Source: Archangium gephyra
GTDB lineage: Bacteria > Myxococcota > Myxococcia > Myxococcales > Myxococcaceae
Length of the DNA: 64,000 nucleotides
Reading direction: 5' to 3'
Assembly: GCF_001027285.1 (NCBI RefSeq)
Contig: NZ_CP011509.1
Location: forward strand, 7,774,501 to 7,838,500
Below are positions 47,391 to 56,439 of this stretch, piece after piece; position 1 is the stretch's first letter; each line of letters starts with the position of its first letter. A model generated the notes under the pieces. That model worked only from the letters and a program-made list of their open reading frames with translations. It did not search any database and was not told where the DNA came from. A program made the position numbers and the translations under genes.

Positions 47391-49091
47391 CTACTTCATG
47401 CGAACGGTGACGGTGTTGGTGGTGGTGTTGAGCGTGAGGAAGCCCTTCTGGAACTCACTCTCACGGCCGCCCGTGACGGCGTACTCGTCCGTCACCGGGT
47501 AGCCCAGCGCTCCCGTCTCCCAGCCCAGCGACTCCCACTTCGCCCGGATGGGGCCGTGCACCTCGCGCGCCCCCGTCGCCTGCGTCCAGTAGATGCTGCC
47601 GTTCTGGAAGTGGTTGAAACGCCCCACCCCATCCGGCGTCTTCGTCTCGTCCGTCAGCGGGTAGCCCAGCAGTCCCGCCTCCCGGCCCAGCGCCATCCAC
47701 TTCGCGTTGATGTCGCCAATCACCTCGTGCGCGCCCGTCGCTGGCGTGAAGTAGATGCTGCCGCGCTGGAAGTGGTTGTAGCGGCCCACCCCGTCCGGCG
47801 TCCCCTGCTCATCCGTCGTCGGATAGCCCAGGTAGCTCGTCTCCCAGCCCCGCTCCGCCCACTTGGCTTGGATGATGCCGCGCACCTCGTGCGCTCCCGT
47901 GGCCTGCGTCCAGTAGATGCTGCCATTCTCGAAGTGGTTGTAGCGGCCCGCTCCATCCGGCGTCACCAGCTCGCCCGTCTTCGGGTAGCCCAGCTGGCTC
48001 TTCTCCCAGCCCAGCTGCTCCCACTTCGCACGGATTTCTCCGTGGATCTCCCAGGCCCCCAACTCCGGCGTCCAGTAGATGCTGCCGTTCTGGAAGTGGT
48101 TGAAACGGCCGCGCCCGTCCGGCGCCGTCAGCTCACCGGTGATGGGGTAGCCCAGGACGCTGCGCTCCCAGCCCAGCTGCTCCCACTTGAGGCGGATCTG
48201 CCCCCACACCTCCCAGGCCCCCGTCGCCTGCGTCCAGTAGATGCTGCCGTTCTGGAAGTGGTTGTAGCGGCCGATGCCGTCCGGCGTCGTCAGCTCGCTC
48301 GTCACGCACGAGCCGAGGAAGCCTCCGGCTCCGCCCAGCTGGTTGTAGCGCGTGAGGATCGCACCACCCACCGTGCACGTGCCCCAGGCGTATTCGCTCC
48401 GGTAGCGCTTGAAGACCTCCGCCACGAGCGACGAGCCGCCCACGCTGTCATATCCGCACTGGACGGCATACGCGCCCACCCACGGGGTGTACGTGTAGAG
48501 CGCTGCGGTGGCCTTGGTGGCGGGCGTCACCGTGCAGGGATCCAACGTCTGCTTGGTGAGACCGACCTTCCACCCGCTGACCGTGGGCCTGCCCGCGTCC
48601 AGGTCCCTCAAATAGTTCCGGATCTTCGCGGCACCGCACTCCACCTGGTTCCCAAAGCCCGAGTAGCTCACGTTGCAGCCGCCGCTGTCCGGACAGCCGC
48701 AGCCGGTGGCCTTCGCCAGGTTGTTCGAGTTCCCGCTCTGGATGAGGCCTGACTCGATCTGGATCCGCGCCAGCATGTAGAGCGGGCTGATGGAGTACGC
48801 GCGGGAGCGCTCGACGATGAGCGTGGCGGCGGTCTTGTTGCCCCACACCGGGTCCCTGTACCCGGCCAGATAGGAGCCCTTCTGCTGGAGGAACTGCTGC
48901 ACCTGCGCGGGGGTGATCGAAGCGCCACCGGTCAGGTCGGCATCCTCCATCAGCCGGTGCATGTCGTGGGTCGCGGTCACATCGAGCAGGACCTCGCCCG
49001 TCAACTCATCCACGCGCTGGGTTTCCTCGGCGGTACCGCAACCGATGGCGGTCAGGGCACACAACAGCATCAAATGGCGCAACGGGCGCAT
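47391..49091 (-). CDS. Lipoprotein lysozyme-like protein with LGFP repeats
   Basis: A 566-residue protein from ATG 49091 (frame open 24 residues further). The lipoprotein signal ends CALTAIGC. Residues about 60-230 resemble a lysozyme/lytic-transglycosylase-like helical domain: RSRAYSISPLYMLARIQIES has the candidate catalytic Glu near 113, with paired Cys around CGCPDSGGC and a YSGFGNQ segment. The exact family is uncertain. A half-repeat [16 protein letters not shown] is followed by five LGFP units and the shared C-terminus. The three genes read in the same direction with short gaps and are probably one transcription unit. Confidence 0.82.
   Translation of the reverse strand: MRPLRHLMLLCALTAIGCGTAEETQRVDELTGEVLLDVTATHDMHRLMEDADLTGGASITPAQVQQFLQQKGSYLAGYRDPVWGNKTAATLIVERSRAYSISPLYMLARIQIESGLIQSGNSNNLAKATGCGCPDSGGCNVSYSGFGNQVECGAAKIRNYLRDLDAGRPTVSGWKVGLTKQTLDPCTVTPATKATAALYTYTPWVGAYAVQCGYDSVGGSSLVAEVFKRYRSEYAWGTCTVGGAILTRYNQLGGAGGFLGSCVTSELTTPDGIGRYNHFQNGSIYWTQATGAWEVWGQIRLKWEQLGWERSVLGYPITGELTAPDGRGRFNHFQNGSIYWTPELGAWEIHGEIRAKWEQLGWEKSQLGYPKTGELVTPDGAGRYNHFENGSIYWTQATGAHEVRGIIQAKWAERGWETSYLGYPTTDEQGTPDGVGRYNHFQRGSIYFTPATGAHEVIGDINAKWMALGREAGLLGYPLTDETKTPDGVGRFNHFQNGSIYWTQATGAREVHGPIRAKWESLGWETGALGYPVTDEYAVTGGRESEFQKGFLTLNTTTNTVTVRMK
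47480..48340. repeat. 162-bp tandem repeats in the lysozyme-like gene
   Basis: Five LGFP-encoding units at the same 162-bp period as in the M23 gene. Long stretches match the M23 gene array base for base, suggesting recent duplication or gene conversion. Confidence 0.88.
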
Positions 49092-49154
49092 GCGTCTTCT
49101 CGAAGTAAGGGGGGAAAACGGAAGGAGGTGGCGTGGGGGGAGCACGGGGACGGC

Positions 49155-49191
49155 TCCCCCCACCCCGTCCCTCTCCCGGGAGGGAGAGGGG
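49155..49191. repeat. Palindromic dispersed repeat, copy 6
   Basis: CCCCCCACCCCG then TCCCTCTCCCGGGAGGGAGA, a same-type element, between two LGFP genes, 10 nt from the amidase stop. Confidence 0.88.
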
Positions 49192-49200
49192 ACATGCGCG

Positions 49201-51021
49201 CTACTTCATGCGCACGGTGAGCGCGCCGGTGGAGGAGTTGTAGGTGATGAAGCCCCTCTGGAACTCGCTCTCGCGGCCACCGGTGACGGCGTACTCGTCC
49301 TTCACCGGGTAGCCCAGCGCGCCCTGCTCCCAGCCCAGCTCCGCCCACTTCGCGCGGATGGCGCCGTACACCGCCCACGCACCCGTCGCCGGCGTCCAGT
49401 AGATGCTGCCCTCGGTGGCGCCCTTGCGGAAGTGGTTGAAGCGGCCCACCCCGTCCGGCGTCCCCGTCTCATCCGTGATGGGGTAACCCAGCGGGCTCGT
49501 CTCCCAGCCCAGCTGCTCCCACTTGATGCGGATGAAGCCGCGCACCTCGTGGGCTCCCGTGTCCGGCGTCCAGTAGATGCTGCCATTCTGGAAGTGGTTG
49601 TAGCGGCCGATGGTGTCCGGCGTCGTCAGCTCACCGGTGATGGGGTAGCCCAGCGCGCTCTGCTCCCAGCCCAGCTGCTCCCACTTGAGGCGGATCTGCC
49701 CCCACACCTCCCAGGCGCCCGTGTTCTGCGTCCAGTAGATGCTGCCATTCTGGAAGTGGTTGAAGCGGCCGATGCCGTCCGGCGTCGTCAGCTCGTTCGT
49801 CAAGCACCGGCCGAGGAAGCCCCCGGCTCCGCCCAGCTGGTTGTAGCGCGTGAGGATCGCCCCACCCACCGTGCAGCCGCAGTGGGCATTGGCCCGGTTG
49901 AGGTAGTCCGTCCAGGGCCAGTTGGCGCCGGGATCCGTGCGGTTGTACGGCTGGAGCTGGCCGTGCCCCACCACGTGGTAGCGGTCCCGCGGAATCCCGT
50001 GGTCCCGCGTCATGTCGCACAGCAGCCGGGCCGAGGCGTCGATCTGCGCCACCGGCCAGTTCACCGTCGACGCATACCCGCCGTGCTCGATGCCGATGGT
50101 GAAGTCGTTGGAGCTTCTCCCGTTCAGCCCGCACTCCACGCCACTGTTGTTGCTGCACTGGTAGGTGGCGCCGATGTGCCAGGCCCGGCTCCCGTCCCGC
50201 ACCAGCTGGCTGATCTCCCCGCCGTCCTCACGCACCACGTAGTGCGCGCTCACCTGGGAGGTGCTGTTGGTCAGCCAGCTCCAGCACCCCGAGTAGCCAC
50301 TCTCGCAGGTGTGGATGACCACCATCTTCACGCCCATGGGCCGCGCGTTGTAGTTGGGCGAGGGCCTCCAGATGGCCGGTGCGTAGTCCGGACCGGCGAG
50401 TGCCTGCGTCTGCTGCCCCAGCTCCTCCACCACCGGGCCCTGTCCACTCGCCGCCCACTCCTTCGAGAGCGTCCCCAGCCCCAGGCGGGCCACGCGGAAG
50501 ACCTCATTGTGGACGAAGCTGCGACGGCCTTCCTCGTTCTCGATGCCGGACACCTCGGCCACCGCCGGGGCCCACTTCGCCGCCTGCGTCCGATCGATCT
50601 TCAGCGCCTCCGCGCGGTGGGACAGCAGCGCCGCCGCCGCACGAACGTTGGAGCGCGCATCCGTCCGGGCCTGCTCCACCGTGACACCGGCCAGCTTCGC
50701 GCCCTCCTCGAGCACCGCGCCCGAGAGCGCCATCAGACCATGGACGGCCGGACGCCCCTCGAACTCCTCGGCGCCCTGCACCATCTGGTAGCGCGTCTGC
50801 ACGAAGGAGACCGACTTGAGCAGCGCGGGCGGCACGTTGAACTCCTGGCCCGCCTCCTTGAAGAGCGCGTCGTAGGAGTCGTCCTCGCGAGCCATGGCCT
50901 CCGTTGCCTGGAGGTCCACCTGCGCGGCGGCAGGGGCCGACACCTTCTCCTCGTTCGTGCCGCACCCCTGCGCCAGCGCCAGCGAGGCGGCGAGCAAGGC
51001 AATTCCCGACCTGGTCTTCAT
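49201..51021 (-). CDS. Lipoprotein N-acetylmuramoyl-alanine amidase with LGFP repeats
   Basis: A 606-residue protein. ATG 51021 has GGAGG 6 nt upstream. The lipoprotein signal ends LALAQGC. An N-terminal helical region (about 40-200, [19 protein letters not shown]) is followed by an Amidase_2 domain: zinc ligands in VVIHTCESG (about 235) and VVGHGQLQP (about 347), with WHIGATYQC and GIEHGG between. The enzyme would cut the bond between MurNAc and the stem peptide. A half-repeat and three LGFP units follow, one with a small insert (FRKGATEGS). The end matches the two neighbouring hydrolases. First gene of the cluster. Confidence 0.9.
   Translation of the reverse strand: MKTRSGIALLAASLALAQGCGTNEEKVSAPAAAQVDLQATEAMAREDDSYDALFKEAGQEFNVPPALLKSVSFVQTRYQMVQGAEEFEGRPAVHGLMALSGAVLEEGAKLAGVTVEQARTDARSNVRAAAALLSHRAEALKIDRTQAAKWAPAVAEVSGIENEEGRRSFVHNEVFRVARLGLGTLSKEWAASGQGPVVEELGQQTQALAGPDYAPAIWRPSPNYNARPMGVKMVVIHTCESGYSGCWSWLTNSTSQVSAHYVVREDGGEISQLVRDGSRAWHIGATYQCSNNSGVECGLNGRSSNDFTIGIEHGGYASTVNWPVAQIDASARLLCDMTRDHGIPRDRYHVVGHGQLQPYNRTDPGANWPWTDYLNRANAHCGCTVGGAILTRYNQLGGAGGFLGRCLTNELTTPDGIGRFNHFQNGSIYWTQNTGAWEVWGQIRLKWEQLGWEQSALGYPITGELTTPDTIGRYNHFQNGSIYWTPDTGAHEVRGFIRIKWEQLGWETSPLGYPITDETGTPDGVGRFNHFRKGATEGSIYWTPATGAWAVYGAIRAKWAELGWEQGALGYPVKDEYAVTGGRESEFQRGFITYNSSTGALTVRMK
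49290..49800. repeat. LGFP-encoding repeats in the amidase gene
   Basis: Three units of about 162 bp related to the arrays in the neighbouring genes, more diverged than those two are from each other. Confidence 0.85.
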
Positions 51022-51187
51022 CGAATTCCTCCGGACTTCGTCACGCACGTGAAAGGGCAGTGCCCTTCCTCGCGGCCAAGTGGCGCGAGGAGAGCCCAAC
51101 TCACAGAGGGACGAGCCCGGGCCGCGTCTCAAGAATCAGCGAAAAAAGATAACACGGGGAGTCCGGGAAGTTCAGCTTGTCATTGTT

Positions 51188-51390
51188 CTACATGCAGAGC
51201 GGATTATTCCTTGAGAAGGGTGCGGGAGTTGCCAGGGAGGGCGAGTCCTCGGGCACGAGGGTGAGGGTCCCCCGGTCCACCTCCAGCTGTTCCGGATCGG
51301 CCAGGGTCAGGCCCGTGCCCTCGGCGCTCTCCACCCAGGGCAAGTACGGGCCCGGCTCCGGCCGCGTCGAGCTCGCGCTCGTTGGGTGAG
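51188..51390 (-). pseudogene. C-terminal gene remnant of unknown family
   Basis: The minus strand reads GPYLPWVESAEGTGLTLADP, continuing with EQLEVDRGTLTLVPEDSPSL to a TAG at 51188. Third positions are strongly G/C, as in real genes here. No start or upstream domain exists: the frame becomes low complexity beyond about 51345 and meets the kelch gene end. It looks like the 3' end of a lost gene. Its upstream edge coincides with the 31-bp repeat at 51360-51390. The rest of the 409-nt gap holds the amidase promoter region, less GC-rich near 51140-51190. Confidence 0.45.
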
Positions 51391-51430
51391 GAGAGGCCTG
51401 GCCGCGGACGAGCCTCCCCCCACCCGGGCA

Positions 51431-54400
51431 CTAGTTCACGTCTGGCGCATACAGCTCCGCGGAGGACTGGTCGCCGTTGCTGAAACCACCCGCCACCAGG
51501 AGCCTGCCGGAGTCCAACAAGGTAGCGGTGTGCTGGTAGCGGTCCACGGTCATGCGCGCGACCGGGCACCACAGGCCCGTGGCAGGGTCATACGTCTCCG
51601 CCGAGGTGTGGATGCCGGTGGAGTCGTGGTAGCCGCCCGCCACGAGCAACCTGCCGGAGGGCAGCAGCGTCGCCGTGTGGTAGCGCCGGGGCTGGCCCAT
51701 GCTGCCGGCGGACGTCCAGCCCTCGAGGACCGGGTCATACAGCTCCGACGTGGCACTCGCGGACACATCGAGCCCCGCCCCACCCGCGACGAGCACCTTG
51801 CCGGAGGGCAGCGGCGTCGCCGTGTGGTAGCGCCGGGCCGTCCCCATGCCGCTGACGGAAGCCCAGGAGCCGGTGACCGGATCGTACACCTCCGCCGAGG
51901 CGAGCAGCCCCCCGCCGGCGTCTCCGCCTCCCGTCACCAGCACCTTGCCGGAGCGCAGCACTGTGGCCGCATGGTCGAGGCGGGCCGTCCTCATGGGGCC
52001 GGTGGCTGTCCACAGCCCGGTGGCCGGATCATACACCTCCGCCGAAGCCAGCAGCAGGCCGCCATCATCGCGCCCGCCGACGACGAGCACCCGGCCATCC
52101 GGCAGCAGCGTCGCCGTGTGGTTGCGGCGGGCCGTCCCCATGCGGCCGGTGAGTGACCAGGCTCCCGTCACCGGCTCATACACTTCCGTGAAGTCGCCAC
52201 TCTCGCTGCCGACGCCGCCCGCGACGAGCACCCGGCCATCCGGCAGCAGCGTCGCCGTGTGCTCGCGATGGGTGGCGATGGCGTTGCCCGAGGCGGCCCA
52301 ACTTCCGGTGGCCGGGTCATACAGCTCCGAGGCCCAGGTGAAGCCACCCACGATGAGCACCTTTCCCCCAGCCAGCCGGGTGGCGGTGTGCAGCAGGCGC
52401 GGCGCCGACATCCGGCCGGTGGAGCCCCACGCTGTCGTGGGAGGAGCCGCGGAGCACACGGCCTCGCCCACCACGTCCACCACACGCGTGGCGGTGGCCG
52501 TGTTCCCGGACGAGTCCGCCACCGCGTAGGAGACCGTGTAGCGCCCGGCGGCCTCCGTATCGACGGAGCCGGAGATGGCCACCTGCGCGGACAGATCGCC
52601 CTGGCACGCATCGGACGCCGTCGCGCCCTGCTCGGTGTACGTGTCCACGCCTCGGCGCAAGGTGAGCGCCGCCAGCCCGTTGAGCGTCAGCACGGGAGCC
52701 CGGGTGTCCACCACCCGCACCGGGAAGGCGCAGCTCGCCGCGTTGCCGGCACCATCCGTGGCCGAGCAGCTCACGTAGGTGGAACCCAGGGAGAAATGGG
52801 TGCCCGAGGCCGGCGAGCACACGGGGCTCACCGCGCCGCAGGCGTCCTGGGCCGAGGGCGCGAAGCTGGCCACCGCCCCCCCCTCGCCGCACTCGAGCGC
52901 CGGCACCGCCGGGCACACCAACGTGGGCGCCGTCTCGTCGAGCACCGTCACCGTCGCCTCACACGAGGCGGTGGCGCCCTGCGAGTCCGTACAGGTGAGC
53001 GTCACCGCGTGCATGCCCTTGGAATGGGGTCCCGCCGGTGACTGCGTACACGTCACCTCGCCGTCCTCGAAGTCCTCCGAGCCATCATCCACCGAGGCAT
53101 TGCCCTGGCACGCCCCATTCGCGGGCAGCCGCACGTTGCGGCAGCGCGCCACCGGCGGGCGGTTGACGCATGTCGTGTCCGCGCAGCTCGGGCCATCGGC
53201 CGGGTCATCCCAGACGAGCTCCTGGAAGCCGGTGGCCGGCGCGGGCAGCCCGGCGGTAAAGGCGAACACCTTCACCGTGTTTCCGCACGTCTGGAGCGTC
53301 ACCGGGAAGGAGAAGCCCGGATCGATTCCACAGTTCGTGCAGTACGTCACCTCGGGGCCATCGCCCACTTGGTACCAGATGCGGTCCACCTCGGCGGGGC
53401 TGCTCTTCACCACGCCCGACACCGTCACCGAGCCGCTCGCCGCACAGGACGGCCGCGGGTGCAGGTTCACCGCCAGGGGCGGCACCAGCTTGAGCCGCTG
53501 GCCGCACCCCAGGGTGAACTGCTGGGGCCGGAAGGTGGCCGTGTTCACCTTGCCGCTGTCGTTGACGAAGCTGGCCCCCGGCGTCAGCGTGTAGTCACCC
53601 TGTGGCAGCGCCAGGCGCACCGAGCCGCTCGACGCGGCATGGGTGATGGCCTCGGCCTCCGGAATGCCCACCGCCGCGGGGATGCCCCACATCGTTCCCG
53701 AGACGGTGTAGTCCGCGGCCACGCCCCGCCAGTCCGTGCCCTTGAGCCGTCCACTCACCACCACGGACGGATTGAAGAAGCGCTGGCCCGCCGTCGAATA
53801 CTCGAGCTGCACCTCGTTGAAGCAGTATTCGTGGTCCACCCGGTGCTGCTGCCCGGGGCCGAGCAGCGCGGAGGGGCTCTTCTTCTGGGAGAGGTCGAGC
53901 CAGCCATGGCGGTAGCTCGCCGGATCATACGCCCCGGGCCGGGTGACGCGGTTGTACCCCTGCGTCCAGAAGCCGAGCCGGAGCATCTCCTGGGTGGAAG
54001 TCCTGGGCTCATCATAAGCGCTCATGAGCGCCTGCTCGTAGCTGGAGCTCAGCTCTCCCCGCGCCGTGTCGAACGCGTTGCGGAACGACGTGGAGGACCA
54101 GCCGTCACCCACCCTCGCGCGCAGGGACGTGCTGTACCGGTCGGTCTGGAAGAAGGAGGTGTAGTTGGGCCGCCCGTCATTGTTGCTGTCATGATCCGCC
54201 TCGAAGAAGAGTCCCTCCAGGGAGCTGGAGGCCCCCGGGTTCGCGGCGACGTAGGGATCCGCCAGGCGGATGGCCCCATGGAGGTACGCGGGCCGCATGA
54301 CGAAGGGGTAGCGCGGGCCCCCTGCCTCTTCCCGAGACACCGGCAGGGTCCGCCCCGCGACCGCTGTGACGGGGCCAAAGGTGGGGGTATTGAACCAGGT

Positions 54401-55402
54401 GAACTCGCGTCCCGCGCGCAGATGCCCGCGGCCCCAGCTCGAATAAGGGCCCGGCACGAGGTTCGGGGCCGTCCACCAACGGCTCGGCTCCGAGACCGGT
54501 GCCCTCACCACCTCACGGCCCGAGGCGCTCACCTGGCGGACATTGCTCTCGGGTCCACCGTGGATCGAAACGAGCCGCGCCCACAGGGTCTGCTCGCCCA
54601 CGATGTCCCAGGGTCCGGTGAGAGCCCCCAGCTCTCCGGGTCCCGGAACGGCGATGCACACCTTGACGACCTCGTCACAGGCCGCGCTCCACTCCACATC
54701 CCTCGACAGGGTACGCGAATCGGTGGCGAGACTCGTCCCCACCCGATACACCACCCTCGTCTTCCCGCTCGTCCCCCCACGAACGAAGGAGTTGAGACGT
54801 CCCGAAGTGTAACGGCCCTGGTAGTGGCCGCCCCAGTAGGCGTCGAACACCCCCACGGGTTGGGCGCACGTCTCGTCGGTGCCCCACTGGAGTTGCACCA
54901 CCCCGGCACACTCCTGGAATTCCAGCTCGGCCGGCTCGGGCTGCTGATGGAGGGGACGGACCCTCACGCCCGTGGCGGGCTGGAAGGAGTAGACGGCGTC
55001 GTCGGGGGTGAGCCTCGACATCCAACGCGGAGCCACCGTGTAGAGGACCCCGGTGTCGCCCCCCGCGCTCGACTCCACGGACAGCTCGAAGTCGAACCCG
55101 TTCCTCATGCTCGTCAGGTTGCTCAGCTCCGAGCGCGCCTGGTAGCCCGTGGGGCTCGTGCTGGTGGCCGTCACCAGCGCCAGACGCCGGGTGTCCGTCT
55201 CCAGCATCTGCAGGATCTCCGGGTTCTGGTTGGTGAACCGCACCCGGCCCTGGATGACATTGGGTTGCAGCACCACACCGCCCTCGGCCGCGTCCTGCCT
55301 CACCGACAACGTCTGTGTTTCATCTCCCACTCCGGCGGGTCCACATCCCACGGCCCACGCACAGATCCACGGCAGCATGCGCTTCCAACGACTCCCCCTC
55401 AT
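51431..55402 (-). CDS. Lipoprotein with HYR and kelch repeats
   Basis: A 1,323-residue exported protein. ATG 55402 has AAGGGAGG 4-5 nt upstream. A lipoprotein signal ends ICAWAVGC. Residues to about 750 form a large beta-rich region without recognised family. About 765-930 has HYR/Ig-like domains (TVLDETAPTLVCP, SCSATDGAGN, RVVDTRAPVLTL). From about 1005 there are six or so kelch units (HTATLLPDGRVLVAGG pattern), a beta-propeller. Cystobacterineae carry many such proteins on the surface; the role is probably adhesion or substrate binding. Galactose-oxidase chemistry is not evident. Confidence 0.88.
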   Translation of the reverse strand: MRGSRWKRMLPWICAWAVGCGPAGVGDETQTLSVRQDAAEGGVVLQPNVIQGRVRFTNQNPEILQMLETDTRRLALVTATSTSPTGYQARSELSNLTSMRNGFDFELSVESSAGGDTGVLYTVAPRWMSRLTPDDAVYSFQPATGVRVRPLHQQPEPAELEFQECAGVVQLQWGTDETCAQPVGVFDAYWGGHYQGRYTSGRLNSFVRGGTSGKTRVVYRVGTSLATDSRTLSRDVEWSAACDEVVKVCIAVPGPGELGALTGPWDIVGEQTLWARLVSIHGGPESNVRQVSASGREVVRAPVSEPSRWWTAPNLVPGPYSSWGRGHLRAGREFTWFNTPTFGPVTAVAGRTLPVSREEAGGPRYPFVMRPAYLHGAIRLADPYVAANPGASSSLEGLFFEADHDSNNDGRPNYTSFFQTDRYSTSLRARVGDGWSSTSFRNAFDTARGELSSSYEQALMSAYDEPRTSTQEMLRLGFWTQGYNRVTRPGAYDPASYRHGWLDLSQKKSPSALLGPGQQHRVDHEYCFNEVQLEYSTAGQRFFNPSVVVSGRLKGTDWRGVAADYTVSGTMWGIPAAVGIPEAEAITHAASSGSVRLALPQGDYTLTPGASFVNDSGKVNTATFRPQQFTLGCGQRLKLVPPLAVNLHPRPSCAASGSVTVSGVVKSSPAEVDRIWYQVGDGPEVTYCTNCGIDPGFSFPVTLQTCGNTVKVFAFTAGLPAPATGFQELVWDDPADGPSCADTTCVNRPPVARCRNVRLPANGACQGNASVDDGSEDFEDGEVTCTQSPAGPHSKGMHAVTLTCTDSQGATASCEATVTVLDETAPTLVCPAVPALECGEGGAVASFAPSAQDACGAVSPVCSPASGTHFSLGSTYVSCSATDGAGNAASCAFPVRVVDTRAPVLTLNGLAALTLRRGVDTYTEQGATASDACQGDLSAQVAISGSVDTEAAGRYTVSYAVADSSGNTATATRVVDVVGEAVCSAAPPTTAWGSTGRMSAPRLLHTATRLAGGKVLIVGGFTWASELYDPATGSWAASGNAIATHREHTATLLPDGRVLVAGGVGSESGDFTEVYEPVTGAWSLTGRMGTARRNHTATLLPDGRVLVVGGRDDGGLLLASAEVYDPATGLWTATGPMRTARLDHAATVLRSGKVLVTGGGDAGGGLLASAEVYDPVTGSWASVSGMGTARRYHTATPLPSGKVLVAGGAGLDVSASATSELYDPVLEGWTSAGSMGQPRRYHTATLLPSGRLLVAGGYHDSTGIHTSAETYDPATGLWCPVARMTVDRYQHTATLLDSGRLLVAGGFSNGDQSSAELYAPDVN

Positions 55403-55547
55403 TCAGCCTCCCTTGCGTTTGAACGGCCTGGAGACTTTCGCGGAGAGTGAAGAGGAATGAAATGTTTTTTGTATGACTTTCAGTGGGCCCGGCGAAGCCC
55501 CGGGAAGAGAGGGATTGCCTGGAATGAAAGACATAGTCCAGAGGGGT

Positions 55548-55718
55548 TCAATCGCCCAACGCCTCGTCCTCCCTGTACTTCTCGTAGGCGTCCCGGACAG
55601 GACCTACCCGGACGAGCACGAGGCGCAACCACGAGTCTCCGGGCCTGACGCGCAGGGGGCCCCGCGGCCCGACGCCGTGCGATGCCAGCACGAGGCCACG
55701 GATGTGCAGGCGTGGGGT
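55548..55718 (-). pseudogene. Short gene remnant between kelch gene and his operon
   Basis: The minus strand encodes RGLVLASHGVGPRGPLRVRP continuing to YEKYREDEALGD and TGA at 55548, with gene-like third positions. A stop lies just upstream at 55719-55721. The only start would be GTG 55691, giving 47 residues without a ribosome site. Repeat copy 7 begins 17 nt beyond its truncated end. Family not recognised. The rest of the 407-nt gap holds the less GC-rich upstream region of the kelch gene (55440-55500). Confidence 0.4.
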
Positions 55719-55734
55719 TCAGTACGGTGACGGG

Positions 55735-55770
55735 CACCCTCACCCCGTCCCTCTCCCGAAGGGAGAGGGG
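55735..55770. repeat. Palindromic dispersed repeat, copy 7
   Basis: CACCCTCACCCCG then TCCCTCTCCC-GAA-GGGAGAGGGG, followed by two tandem copies of AAATGGGCAGGGG. It lies 40 nt downstream of the hisIE stop, at the end of the his operon. Confidence 0.9.
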
Positions 55771-55809
55771 AAATGGGCAGGGGAAATGGGCAGGGGAAGG
55801 GGCCGAGTG

Positions 55810-56439
55810 CTACTTCTGGGTGGCGGGGACGCTCTTCCCCGCCCGGCGCGCGAGCACCGCCTTCACGTCGTCCAGCGTGATGCCCAGCGGCCTCACCGCC
55901 ACCAGCACGTGGTAGAGCACGTCCGCCGCCTCCTCCGTCGCGCGCTCCTTGTCCCCATCCGCGCACGCCGTCACCAGCTCCGCCCCCTCCTCGCCGATCT
56001 TCTTCAGGCGCAGGTTGCGGTCGTCCAGCAGCCGCCGCGTGTAGCTCGGCTTCTCCCCCGGCTCCGGTGCCTTCGCCGCCCGCTGGGCGATGGTCCGATC
56101 CAGCTCGACGAGCGCGTCCACCGGACCGATGTCGAAGCAGGTCTCCGCCCCGGTGTGGCACGCCGGGCCCGCCTTCTCCACCCGCGCCAGCACCGCGTCC
56201 CCGTCGCAGTCCGCCGACAAGGACACCACGCGCTGCACGTTCCCGCTCGTGCCCCCCTTGTGCCACAGGCCCCGCGTACGCGAGCGGTAGTACATCTCGC
56301 CCGTCTCCAGCGTCTTCTCCAACGCCTCGCGGTCCGCGTGCGCCACCATCAGCAGGTCGCCCGAGTGCGCGTCCTGCGTCACCACCGTCACCAGCCCGTT
56401 GCCCTTGGTGAAATCCAGCTTCGACAAGTCCAGCATCAT
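55810..56439 (-). CDS. hisIE: Phosphoribosyl-AMP cyclohydrolase / PR-ATP pyrophosphatase
   Basis: A 209-residue bifunctional protein for steps 2 and 3 of histidine synthesis. HisI part: [14 protein letters not shown] and the metal site DCDGDAVL...GPACHTG. HisE part (from about 120): [14 protein letters not shown] and [17 protein letters not shown] 56439 overlaps the hisN stop as ATGA. Last gene of the operon. Confidence 0.96.
   Translation of the reverse strand: MMLDLSKLDFTKGNGLVTVVTQDAHSGDLLMVAHADREALEKTLETGEMYYRSRTRGLWHKGGTSGNVQRVVSLSADCDGDAVLARVEKAGPACHTGAETCFDIGPVDALVELDRTIAQRAAKAPEPGEKPSYTRRLLDDRNLRLKKIGEEGAELVTACADGDKERATEEAADVLYHVLVAVRPLGITLDDVKAVLARRAGKSVPATQK

Noticed and set aside
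45840-49800. Regular repeats considered as a CRISPR array
   Set aside because: The period is 162 bp, the units are coding and there are no short repeats with unique spacers.
55473-55730. An 85-codon plus-strand open frame
   Set aside because: It starts in the kelch gene's upstream region, has no domain, and the opposite strand fits the genome's codon pattern better.
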